Positions 56,420 through 64,000 of a stretch of DNA of 64,000 bases are shown piece after piece. The DNA is from Verrucomicrobiales bacterium (GTDB lineage Bacteria > Verrucomicrobiota > Verrucomicrobiia > Verrucomicrobiales > DEV007), in contig DUBC01000016.1 in NCBI GenBank assembly GCA_012960505.1, positions 62,001 through 126,000 of the forward strand, written 5' to 3'. Within the stretch, counting starts at the first letter, position 1, and each line of letters opens with the position of its first letter. The notes beneath the pieces are model-generated. The model was not told where the DNA came from. It saw only the letters and a list, made by a program, of their open reading frames with translations, and searched no databases. Made by a program: the position numbers and the translations under genes.

Positions 56420-57526
56420 TTGCCCACACAAAATTCAAAAGATCAAAAGGAAAATCAAGATTCAGAATTGTCAGCGTCTAGTGGTGATGATGATGTGAAT
56501 CTGGAGATAGCTACCTGGAAAAAAATTGTAGCTAAGTATGAAGAACCATCCCTGATTCGTTCAAGTTGGCAGTTAGTTACTACCCTTAGTCTTTACTTAA
56601 GTACCTGGATTTTAATATACCTGAATTTCAAAAATGAAGGTCCTTGGTATCTGTATTCACCTCTTGTTATTTTGGGAGCAGGGCTAGTTGTAAGAATATT
56701 TATTATATTTCACGATTGTGGACACAGTTCATTTTTTAAAAGTAAGAAACTTAATAAGTGGATTGGTTTCATCACCGGAACTTTAGCATTTACACCCTTC
56801 AAGCATTGGACATGGGAGCATTCAGTTCATCATGCTACGGCAGGGGACATTGATCGAAGAGGCGTTGGAGATGTTTGGACACTTATGGTTGATGAGTATT
56901 TGGCTCTTTCCAGATTACAAAGATTAGGATATAGAATATGGAGGCATCCTCTTTTTCTTTTTGGTTTTGCCCCGAGCTACATATTCTTTGTAAGAGAAAG
57001 GTTTCCTGCAGAGAAAGCGAACCCAGCTCACAGGAGAGCAGTAATTTTCACTAATCTGGCGCTTCTGTGTATACTTTCTTTAGGATGTCTGATCTTCGGT
57101 TCATTCTATTTTATCTTAATTCAGATGTTGATTATGTCTGTGGCAGCCACTCTTGGGGTTTGGCTATTTTATGTGCAGCACCAGTTCGAAGGGGTTTACT
57201 GGGAAAGGCATGAGCATTGGGAATACACTTCAGCTGCTTTGGATGGTAGTTCCTATTATAAGTTACCAAAAATTTTGCAGTGGTTTACAGGAAACATTGG
57301 ATTCCATCACTTGCACCACCTTAGCACCAAGATCCCAAATTATTACTTGGAGGCGTGCCATAATTCGCATCCGGCATTTTCCAGAGTTAAGCAACTGACA
57401 TTATTTGGAAGCCTCAAGTGTATGAATGTTCGTTTATGGGATGAATCTGAAAAGGCTTTAATTGGTTGGCGTCGATTCCGCGAGATCCGGAGTGAAAGAG
57501 AGGCTTCTTTAGCGGCGGTTAATTGA
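56420..57526 (+). CDS. membrane fatty acid desaturase
   Basis: Di-iron desaturase of the DesA/FAD type. Three histidine boxes are HDCGHSSFF (residues 98-106), HSVHH (134-138) and HHLHH (near 294), with a fourth region QHQFEGVYW between. Several membrane helices flank them. The start is a TTG at 56420; no ATG or GTG lies between it and the upstream stop. It probably introduces double bonds into membrane fatty acids and could be cold-responsive, but no regulation is shown. The gene faces the DUF2288 gene, with 1 bp between them. Confidence 0.9.
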   Translation: MPTQNSKDQKENQDSELSASSGDDDVNLEIATWKKIVAKYEEPSLIRSSWQLVTTLSLYLSTWILIYLNFKNEGPWYLYSPLVILGAGLVVRIFIIFHDCGHSSFFKSKKLNKWIGFITGTLAFTPFKHWTWEHSVHHATAGDIDRRGVGDVWTLMVDEYLALSRLQRLGYRIWRHPLFLFGFAPSYIFFVRERFPAEKANPAHRRAVIFTNLALLCILSLGCLIFGSFYFILIQMLIMSVAATLGVWLFYVQHQFEGVYWERHEHWEYTSAALDGSSYYKLPKILQWFTGNIGFHHLHHLSTKIPNYYLEACHNSHPAFSRVKQLTLFGSLKCMNVRLWDESEKALIGWRRFREIRSEREASLAAVN

Positions 57527-57527
57527 T

Positions 57528-57884
57528 TCAATTTAATTTATTCTCCTGTTCTTGTATGATCACAAAAGGGGAGACTACTAAAGCAGTGAAAGTTGAATTA
57601 GACTTTTCCCAATACTTTGCGTGAGCTTGCCCAGGCTTCAAGGCATCTCCTGCTTTAAGCCATTCCGCGACTTTTTTCTTATCATCTTGGGCGAATGCAT
57701 TAGCAACATCTTTGATGCATAGTGATTTGTCTATATATATAAGAGAACCGTTGCGGAAGTGAGGCTCAAGGTATTGCCAAGTTACTTCTCCTAAATACTT
57801 GTCTAATTTTTGCGAATTGCTGGGTATTTGATTTTGAAGCATTCCATAATTCATAGAGTCTGGATTCTTTGATTCTGAATTCAT
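57528..57884 (-). CDS. DUF2288-family protein
   Basis: A small cytoplasmic protein of unknown function. The family core is visible as YLGEVTWQYLEPHFRNG, FAQDDKKKVAEWLKAGDA and VVSPFVIIQEQ at the end. The N-terminal 25 residues (many Asn, Ser and Gln) look disordered. Length 118 fits. It is convergent with the desaturase. The function is not known for any member that I am aware of. Confidence 0.8.
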   Translation of the reverse strand: MNSESKNPDSMNYGMLQNQIPSNSQKLDKYLGEVTWQYLEPHFRNGSLIYIDKSLCIKDVANAFAQDDKKKVAEWLKAGDALKPGQAHAKYWEKSNSTFTALVVSPFVIIQEQENKLN

Positions 57885-57970
57885 CTAATAAAATTGTCTC
57901 ATTAGCCTAGGATAAATGCAATTAACTGTTAACTACTTGCGTTCAATATAAAGAAGCGTTTCCATGTACG

Positions 57971-59017
57971 ATGATGTATTATTGGGTTGATCACTTACGC
58001 GTCATCAGCTTTTTAAGTGCCGGAATTATCTTATTGAATTTTTCTGAAGCAGATATTGTTATTCCAGATACTGATGATCCGGGTTTGGGTCTCCCCTCTA
58101 TTGTTATTCCTGAAGATTCAAAATTAACAAAGTCAATTATCAAGCTAGGCGGAAAATTATTTTTTGATAAATCACTTTCACGCGATGGAACTGTATCATG
58201 CGCTACTTGTCATGTTCCTGAGCAGGGATTTACTCAGAATGACCGACCTAAATCAATTGGAGTTGATGGGAAGATTGGTAGAAGAAATACTCCAACATTG
58301 TTAAATATAGCTTTTGCTGATTCCCTATTTGTCGATGGTCGTGCTTCGAGTTTAGAAGATCAGGCCTGGCAGCCAATTCTTGCCAAAGATGAAATGGGAA
58401 ACTCATCGGTATCTGAAGTTTTAGATAGGATAAGTCGTGATAAAAATTATCAAAGTATGTTTAAAGAATCCTTTGGTGAAAAGTTTTTGAGTAAAGATAC
58501 TGTAGCAATAGCACTGTCTGCCTATCAGCGCGCTTTAGTTTCAGGTGAATCCTCCTATGACAGATGGTATTATGAGAGCGAAGGAGATGCGATGGGGCTA
58601 TCCGCGCAGCGTGGGTACCAACTCTTCGCTGGGCAAGCGCAGTGTTGGCAATGTCATCAGATAGCAGGTCCAGGAGTTCTTTTCAACGACAATTTGTTTC
58701 ACAATACGGGCGTGAGTTTTCGCAGCCATAAGTTGGGAGCATCCGAAGACTTTGGGAGATATGAAATTACCAAGATCGATTATGATAAAAGAACGTTTAA
58801 GACTCCAACGTTGAGAAATGTGGCGTTAACGGCACCTTATATGCATGACGGATCTTTAAGCACGCTTGAAGAAGTGGTGAGATTTTATAATGATGGGGGT
58901 TCTGATGACCCGCTACTTTCTCCACTTATGGGATCTCTTAATTTGTCTAAAAATGACATCAAAGACATTGTGGAGTTTTTGCGTGCATTGAATGGAAATT
59001 TACCGCTGAAGAATTGA
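57971..59017 (+). CDS. dihaem cytochrome c peroxidase (CcpA/MauG family)
   Basis: A periplasmic enzyme reducing hydrogen peroxide or performing MauG-like oxidation. A signal peptide (about residues 1-27) is followed by two haem-binding CxxCH sites: CATCH (77-81) and CWQCH (225-229). The family features FFDKSLSRDGTVSC, GFTQNDRP, NTPTLLN and the Met-containing APYMHDGSLSTLEEV are present. Length 348 is normal. A membrane protein follows 3 bp later on the same strand and may be its partner. Confidence 0.92.
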   Translation: MMYYWVDHLRVISFLSAGIILLNFSEADIVIPDTDDPGLGLPSIVIPEDSKLTKSIIKLGGKLFFDKSLSRDGTVSCATCHVPEQGFTQNDRPKSIGVDGKIGRRNTPTLLNIAFADSLFVDGRASSLEDQAWQPILAKDEMGNSSVSEVLDRISRDKNYQSMFKESFGEKFLSKDTVAIALSAYQRALVSGESSYDRWYYESEGDAMGLSAQRGYQLFAGQAQCWQCHQIAGPGVLFNDNLFHNTGVSFRSHKLGASEDFGRYEITKIDYDKRTFKTPTLRNVALTAPYMHDGSLSTLEEVVRFYNDGGSDDPLLSPLMGSLNLSKNDIKDIVEFLRALNGNLPLKN

Positions 59018-59020
59018 TTA

Positions 59021-59710
59021 ATGTTTCAAAATTTAAATTGGGATATTCCTTTTGTTATCGGTTTTTTATCAGCTGTCATTATTTGGATTGGCTTAGGAGT
59101 AATTAGATTTTGGATAGATATTAGAAAAACTAAGGAGGCAATTCTAGTTAATGATTTAATTGCTGAGGATGATGAGTTGCTGCGTTTTGCAATGAACTTA
59201 ATTACTAATTCTCAGAATTCTCTAAGAATGACCAAGCAAATGAATCCAGATTGGCTTTCTCCACTTTTAAAAGAAATTCCTATATTGGTTGGGAGTATTG
59301 CTAAGCTTTATTATCCTGAAAATACGGATCCGATTAAAGCTCCTAAAATAGGAGAATTTACAAGAGCAGTGGAATTGACGGCAACAGACATCGCGAATTT
59401 TTTGCAGAACCGGCGTATCGGTCGCCTAGTTGATTTTAGTGCAGGAAGAGCATTTCGAGGTTATGAACGAGGAAAAAAAATGGCAGATAATCCTTTTCTC
59501 CGAATTTGTTCTCCGATTTACAGAATAGTACGTCCTGTAGTGCAAGCTTTGCGATATAATTCACCACTGACTTGGCTTGGCTTGGCAACTTCTAATGCAG
59601 CGGCTAGGGTGCTTCAACCATCCATCATCGGAATTATTGGAAAGCGTGCCATACAGCTCTACAGCGGGGCATTGGACCGGAACGATGAGGCTCTGAACTC
59701 TGCAAATTAG
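59021..59710 (+). CDS. membrane-anchored protein of unknown function
   Basis: I do not recognise the family. One membrane helix (residues 11-31) anchors an otherwise soluble, Arg-rich protein of 229 residues. The helical region around residues 50-120 and the block RRIGRLVDFSAGRAFRGYERG could be a protein-binding surface. It starts 3 bp after the cytochrome c peroxidase stop, so cotranscription is likely. It could be an accessory factor, which is inference from position only. Confidence 0.7.
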   Translation: MFQNLNWDIPFVIGFLSAVIIWIGLGVIRFWIDIRKTKEAILVNDLIAEDDELLRFAMNLITNSQNSLRMTKQMNPDWLSPLLKEIPILVGSIAKLYYPENTDPIKAPKIGEFTRAVELTATDIANFLQNRRIGRLVDFSAGRAFRGYERGKKMADNPFLRICSPIYRIVRPVVQALRYNSPLTWLGLATSNAAARVLQPSIIGIIGKRAIQLYSGALDRNDEALNSAN

Positions 59711-59849
59711 CTTATTTCTAGCAGTAGAAAAGAGCCTATATGCTTTTGCCTAAAATTTAGATGCTTAGTTGAAGTAGTAATAATTATAAATTCTATAATA
59801 TAATAATTATGGAATTTGCAAATTAAATTAATTGTTACATATTATAAGC

Positions 59850-60797
59850 ATGAAAGCTATGGAGCCTATTGTCTCCCGATTTACGATAAATGCATTTTTT
59901 AGCTTTTTGTTTTTTGTGCTTTGCCTGTCCGGTTGCACCAATACTCAGGTCGAGGTAACTGAAGCAAGTAGGGGCTTATCACCTGCTACTCAGAAGAGGA
60001 ATTTGAATGCTAGATATAATCCTCTTTCTATCGCTCCACACATTATTAATGTATCAGAATATGACCCAAAGGAGCGACAGAGATCCGGTGCGTATTATAC
60101 ACCGAACGATCTGACGGCATTACGTCGTAACGGTGCACTTGGTCTCATTGCCAGATGCGGTAAGGGTAAGCATTATGATAAAAAATGTGCATCTTTTTTA
60201 GCTGCGGCTGAGAGACAACGGATGCTTCTTGGTTCTTATTATTTCGTAGTGAAAGGGATTGATCCGGTGTGGCAGGCTGACCGATTTGTTAGTCGAATAC
60301 AATCGATCAAATCTTCACTCAAATTAAGGACACCGGAGATATTATTGGTGGGAGATTTTGATTCCCGGTCATCAGCAACGGATATTATCAGGTTCATCAA
60401 TAGGATTGAAATACGGACCGGTCAAAGGCCGATGATTTATCTTGAGAATAGTGATCACCTTCGAAAGGTTTTGAGCTCTGCTACTTCGCAACAAAAACGT
60501 AGAATTGCACAATGTTCTTATTGGATAGCTCTTTATTCATCTAAGAGATCGGGCATGGAAACGCCTGAAAGATTAATGCGCGAATATGGAATATGGAATC
60601 AATGGTCACTTTGGCAATATTCGGGTGTGTATTGGGATAAGCGCAGATCTAAATCAGTTATACACAACTATAATTATGGTCGTTACCAGTCCTCCTCTTA
60701 TTTTGGCAACATGAGCTGTCCCCTCGAACGTAATATTTTTAATGGGACCGTGGAACAGCTTTATGGTTTCTGGGATAAGAATTCCTGGAAGTGGTAA
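59850..60797 (+). CDS. GH25-like lipoprotein with altered catalytic positions
   Basis: The protein has a lipobox (LCLSGC, Cys29) and a domain resembling glycoside hydrolase family 25 lysozymes: GLIARCGKGKHYDKKCASF, LLGSYYFVVKGIDPVWQAD, LLVGDFDSRS, PMIYLENS and NQWSLWQYSGVYWDKRRSK. In active GH25 the strand IDVS carries Asp and the DxE motif carries Asp and Glu; here they read INVS (Asn67) and DFD (Asp169, Asp171). Activity on peptidoglycan is therefore uncertain. The ATG at 59850 is used. An upstream TTG at 59832 adds six residues. Confidence 0.7.
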   Translation: MKAMEPIVSRFTINAFFSFLFFVLCLSGCTNTQVEVTEASRGLSPATQKRNLNARYNPLSIAPHIINVSEYDPKERQRSGAYYTPNDLTALRRNGALGLIARCGKGKHYDKKCASFLAAAERQRMLLGSYYFVVKGIDPVWQADRFVSRIQSIKSSLKLRTPEILLVGDFDSRSSATDIIRFINRIEIRTGQRPMIYLENSDHLRKVLSSATSQQKRRIAQCSYWIALYSSKRSGMETPERLMREYGIWNQWSLWQYSGVYWDKRRSKSVIHNYNYGRYQSSSYFGNMSCPLERNIFNGTVEQLYGFWDKNSWKW

Positions 60798-60842
60798 GCC
60801 CATGTAGGCACTTAGCCGATCAATTATTTTCTTGTGAAGTTA

Positions 60843-62369
60843 TTATTTCTTTCGGAATGCCCAGAGGTGCGTATCAGAACGGAAATAAATTGTGTTTTTA
60901 TCGACTGCGGGATTTACAAACACTGGTTCGCCAATGTCATATTGATGAACTTGAGAAAATGTTTTACCTGGTTTAACGATCGATATCTGTCCGCGGTCAG
61001 AAACTAAATAAAGGTGTTTGTTTGCGAGTATAGGTGAAGCGCTGTATTGGCCTGAACCGCTCACTCTTTCTCTGTAAAGCGGTTTTCCTGATTCGGCGTC
61101 GACTGCTGCGAATATCCCTCCATTTCGAACAAGGTAGATTTTGTTCTCATAAAATAAAGGAGATGGTATTTCAGGGATGCTGCGATTTAGTTCCCAACTA
61201 ACATGACTCTCCTCTACATTTCCTGTTCCGCCAGAGCGAATGGCGAGGAGTAGGGGTCTTCCACGTTTGAATTTCATGTGATTAACGAATTCATCTCTGG
61301 TCCAGGAATTGTCTCTGTTTGCATCTACCCATCTCAATATCCCATCGATTCTTTCTTTGCGGCGGTTAGGTTCTTTAGGTAAAGGAATGCCAAAACCGGG
61401 ATGACCAAGAGGCAGTTCGGGTCTTAATGGATAAGTAAAATCACCGATCATTTCTGTTCTGCTGACTTTCTCATCATCGTTAGTATCAAATTTTAACAAA
61501 GCTTTCCAAAAAGGAGCAGGATCAATTTGCTTGTCCGCACCACCTCCTAATTGTGCTGAAGAAATGTAGACGTGACCGTTGCCTACAACTGGAACAGCAA
61601 TTGTTTCACGTGAAAAACCTCCAACGAACCACTTTTCAGTTCCTGTCGCAGGATCATAACTGCGGACTCTTTCGTTGCCCAGAACAATAAGCTCATCATT
61701 CTGTCCGTTGTTCCATATTGTTGGTGTGGACCATCCGCTACGATGATGTGGCCGAGATATTGTCCACTTAGGTTTCCCATCATCTTTGTTGAAGGCGATA
61801 ATTTTAGACTGACTTAGTCTGCTTTTAGGTAAATTCTCGTCATTATCAATTACTAGTATTAGAGTTTTTTTATAACCGATAGGTGAGGTTGACATACCGT
61901 AACGACTCTTTGGCGTGGGTATTGGCATTCTCCATTTTATCATCCCGTTATGATCATAACAGAGCAGCCCGTATGATCCGAAATAAACATAGATTTGTTT
62001 ACTGTCTACGAGTGGCGTTGATGCGGCTGGACTGCTCGTTGCATGAACTTTTTCAATTGGCGATTCTGGTGCTATCCTTTCCCAGAGGATTTCCCCACTT
62101 TGAATATCAAAACAGAGAGTGAGAAGTTTATTTTGTCTTATGCCTGTCAGAAAAATCTTTTTTCCGAAGATGACCGGTGAAGATAAGCCTTCAGGAATTT
62201 TAGTTTTCCAAGCAATATTTTCATTATTAATCTTAATTGGAGGATTAAAGCTTTTGGTTGCGATACCCGATCCGTTGGGTCCTCGGAATTGATTCCAATG
62301 CTCTGCTTCTAATCTTTCGATACAAGTAAAACAAAGCAAAATCGTAAATGATAAGACTAGTTTTTTCAT
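60843..62369 (-). CDS. exported PQQ-like beta-propeller protein with EF-hands
   Basis: Signal peptide (residues 1-22), then propeller blades resembling the pyrroloquinoline quinone/BamB-type repeats (WNQFRGPNGSG, KIPEGLSSPVIFGKKIFLTG, AWFN-like blades and the final VYYVSD type). Between blades, near residues 285-370, are two EF-hand-like loops: DTNDDEKVSRTEM and DANRDNSWTRDEF. These probably bind calcium. It may be a carbohydrate-degradation accessory protein, as in other Verrucomicrobia and Planctomycetes. Enzymatic activity is not established. It lies between the GH25-like and GH13 genes. Confidence 0.84.
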   Translation of the reverse strand: MKKLVLSFTILLCFTCIERLEAEHWNQFRGPNGSGIATKSFNPPIKINNENIAWKTKIPEGLSSPVIFGKKIFLTGIRQNKLLTLCFDIQSGEILWERIAPESPIEKVHATSSPAASTPLVDSKQIYVYFGSYGLLCYDHNGMIKWRMPIPTPKSRYGMSTSPIGYKKTLILVIDNDENLPKSRLSQSKIIAFNKDDGKPKWTISRPHHRSGWSTPTIWNNGQNDELIVLGNERVRSYDPATGTEKWFVGGFSRETIAVPVVGNGHVYISSAQLGGGADKQIDPAPFWKALLKFDTNDDEKVSRTEMIGDFTYPLRPELPLGHPGFGIPLPKEPNRRKERIDGILRWVDANRDNSWTRDEFVNHMKFKRGRPLLLAIRSGGTGNVEESHVSWELNRSIPEIPSPLFYENKIYLVRNGGIFAAVDAESGKPLYRERVSGSGQYSASPILANKHLYLVSDRGQISIVKPGKTFSQVHQYDIGEPVFVNPAVDKNTIYFRSDTHLWAFRKK

Positions 62370-62441
62370 AAGTTATGACATGAAAATGAAAACGATAATT
62401 AGATTTTAACTGTCATGCTCATCGAGTTTATTGGTGATTAT

Positions 62442-64000
62442 TTAATTAATAAAGAGAGCAAAACCATGATTGGCGATTTTGTTTAGTGTGGTTTTTTCAG
62501 AACCCATTGAAAAGTTCAAATCTTTTCCAAGAGTTGGCATTTTTACAGTTATGTTTGAAGTATTAAAAATGGCAACGCATACACTGTTTTTATATGTACT
62601 TTTGAAAGCAATTAAGCGCTTCTTATTGTTCAGTAAAATAATCTTGAAATCACCCCGTCTCAGTGCTGCGATTTTTTTTCTGATCAGGCATAATTTCGTA
62701 AAAAATTCTAATAACTTTATGTTTGGTTCGACTTTGATTTCAAGTTGGCGAGATGCTCCAAATGGTGTGGCGGATTCATTTTCATAATCTAGATCCGACC
62801 AAATCATGGGTTTTCTGCAATCCGGATCATCAGCTCCCCACATTCCAACTTCATCACCATAATAAATAAAAGGAGCTCCGGGTGACATGAATTGAAAAGC
62901 GATAATCTGCATTAGCTTTGCTCGATTATTGGGACTCACGGGATTGATGGAATAGTTTCTATTTTTTTTGAGATTTGCTCCATGGTCAAGTCTGTACTCT
63001 GGATTTTCAATCATGGAAGCTAATCTTTGTGTATCATGGCTTCCCAGTAGGTTTTGTAATCCCAAACACATATCGTAACCATAATCGGTATGTATCTGGC
63101 GTATCTCTTTGGTAAAATTGGAAGGGCTTAAAGAATCTTTAGACTGGTTGAAGAATTGATAAGAGGTGTCAGCGAAGCGGTAATTCATAACGGCATCAAA
63201 GGTATCCCCTTTGAGCCAGGATCTTGCATTTTTTAATTTCTTATTCTTATAATCATCCCACCATATTTCTCCTGTTAGATATGCATTAGGATTAATTGAT
63301 TTTGTCCAATGACGAAATTCTTTCCAGAAACCGATTGGAACTTCGGCAGCAACATCAAGTCTCCATCCGTCAATTCCATCTGATGGATCTCCGTCTGCGT
63401 TTGGATCCATCCAGCGCTTTATAACGGAACGGAAGTATTCCTTTACTGCGGCGATGGGGCCGGTTTCTCCATGTTTAAAAACAGGTAAATCTTTTATACC
63501 TGCCCAACCCTTATATTCAAATTCATTTTCATCAGTGTTCGGATTATCCCATTTTGTAATATCAAACCAATTAGCATAATTGCTTGAAGGGCCCTCCCGC
63601 TTTGCTATCTGCAATGCCCAGAAATTAATACCTACATGATTAAAGACTCCATCAATAATAATTTTGATATCACGTCTATGACATTCCTTAATTAACTGGA
63701 GGAATAATTTATCGGCGGATGTCCATTGCCATGTTTTAGGTGATGAGGGATCTTCATCTTTCCATATTTTTCCATCACCTTTTGGATCAGGTCCGAAGTT
63801 GTTATCAATGTGATGGAACATAGTTGCTCCATACTTATGTAGTGATGGTGACTCAAAGATAGGATTTAGATAAATTGCATTGATTCCGATTTTTTGTAAG
63901 TAATCTAGCTTGTTTACTATGCCTTGAATGTCGCCTCCATATCTTCTTCTTTGAGCATTATAATAAAAACCCATACCATTTTCAGATTCCCAAGGCTGCA
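62442..64000 (-). CDS. GH13-family alpha-amylase/neopullulanase-like enzyme (partial, N-terminus outside window)
   Basis: An alpha-glucan hydrolase of family GH13. The frame runs off the right edge (still open at 64000), so at least the N-terminal domain is missing. Conserved regions are GVFNHVG (region I), GWRLDVAAE (nucleophile Asp, region II), LTGEIWWDD (acid/base Glu, region III) and GSHDTQRL (region IV). The first visible residues, FYYNAQRRRYGGDIQGI, match the N-terminal part of the catalytic barrel. The subfamily (pullulanase, cyclomaltodextrinase or related) cannot be settled. The C-terminus ends in a short beta domain. No signal peptide can be judged. Confidence 0.88.
   Translation of the reverse strand, partial: QPWESENGMGFYYNAQRRRYGGDIQGIVNKLDYLQKIGINAIYLNPIFESPSLHKYGATMFHHIDNNFGPDPKGDGKIWKDEDPSSPKTWQWTSADKLFLQLIKECHRRDIKIIIDGVFNHVGINFWALQIAKREGPSSNYANWFDITKWDNPNTDENEFEYKGWAGIKDLPVFKHGETGPIAAVKEYFRSVIKRWMDPNADGDPSDGIDGWRLDVAAEVPIGFWKEFRHWTKSINPNAYLTGEIWWDDYKNKKLKNARSWLKGDTFDAVMNYRFADTSYQFFNQSKDSLSPSNFTKEIRQIHTDYGYDMCLGLQNLLGSHDTQRLASMIENPEYRLDHGANLKKNRNYSINPVSPNNRAKLMQIIAFQFMSPGAPFIYYGDEVGMWGADDPDCRKPMIWSDLDYENESATPFGASRQLEIKVEPNIKLLEFFTKLCLIRKKIAALRRGDFKIILLNNKKRLIAFKSTYKNSVCVAIFNTSNITVKMPTLGKDLNFSMGSEKTTLNKIANHGFALFIN

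Overview
The window looks like a single chromosomal stretch from a low-to-moderate GC (about 40% by eye), probably marine, Gram-negative bacterium of the Verrucomicrobia (PVC superphylum, Opitutae-like). This placement is an inference. It rests on the mix of families: a PQQ/sorbosone-type sugar dehydrogenase, a DUF1080 protein, a C-x-P-S-R sulfatase, a Tat-exported TIM-barrel sugar isomerase, a quinoprotein beta-propeller with EF-hands, a standalone ovothiol-type methyltransferase and a folP-cdaA pair, together with lipoproteins and outer-membrane style signal peptides. No rRNA genes, CRISPR array, prophage or insertion sequence was seen.

Layout. 1-4060: cdaA (cut by the window edge) and folP on the minus strand, then two unrecognised exported/membrane proteins and acylphosphatase on the plus strand. 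4060-9630: leuS, rdgB, and a divergent pair encoding an exported sugar dehydrogenase and a DUF1080 protein. 9627-14904: a minus-strand block of a lipoprotein, a STAS antagonist, a GAF/SpoIIE phosphatase, grpE, dnaJ and rsmE, which puts a partner-switching module directly upstream of the DnaK co-chaperones. 15134-22945: cysE overlapping a SprT-like metalloprotease, a sugar isomerase, a HAD phosphatase, an HtrA-like protease followed by a paralogue that has lost two of three catalytic residues, and a short-chain dehydrogenase. 23026-26057: an M29-type aminopeptidase, the ovothiol-type methyltransferase and a membrane-anchored PpiC foldase. 26087-30405: a lipoprotein, a PrsW-like protease with a helical N-terminal extension, an N-acetylmuramoyl-L-alanine amidase and a YmdB phosphodiesterase.

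30544-44295 is the conserved translation/transcription block: candidate promoter, tRNA-Thr, tuf, tRNA-Trp, secE, nusG, rplK, rplA, rplJ, rplL, rpoB, rpoC. It has unusual details: an 11-bp A/C-rich repeat (four copies between rplJ and rplL, and one more exactly at the rpoB start), a perfect 19-bp hairpin between rplL and rpoB, almost no Shine-Dalgarno sequences, and a seven-copy octapeptide repeat at the end of RpoC.

44414-64000 is a mixed region: bioA, a two-gene Na+/solute symporter unit, hisF, a Xer recombinase, coaX overlapping a ROK kinase, terC, mazG, a SOUL protein, yebC, fxsA, a frameshifted sulfatase, a fatty acid desaturase, a DUF2288 protein, a dihaem peroxidase with a membrane partner, a GH25-like lipoprotein with altered catalytic positions, a quinoprotein propeller and a GH13 glycosidase cut by the right edge. 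Most of the window is housekeeping. The best leads are the repeated leader motif in the ribosomal/RNA polymerase cluster, the RpoC tail repeat, the standalone ovothiol-type methyltransferase locus and the protease/pseudoprotease pair.
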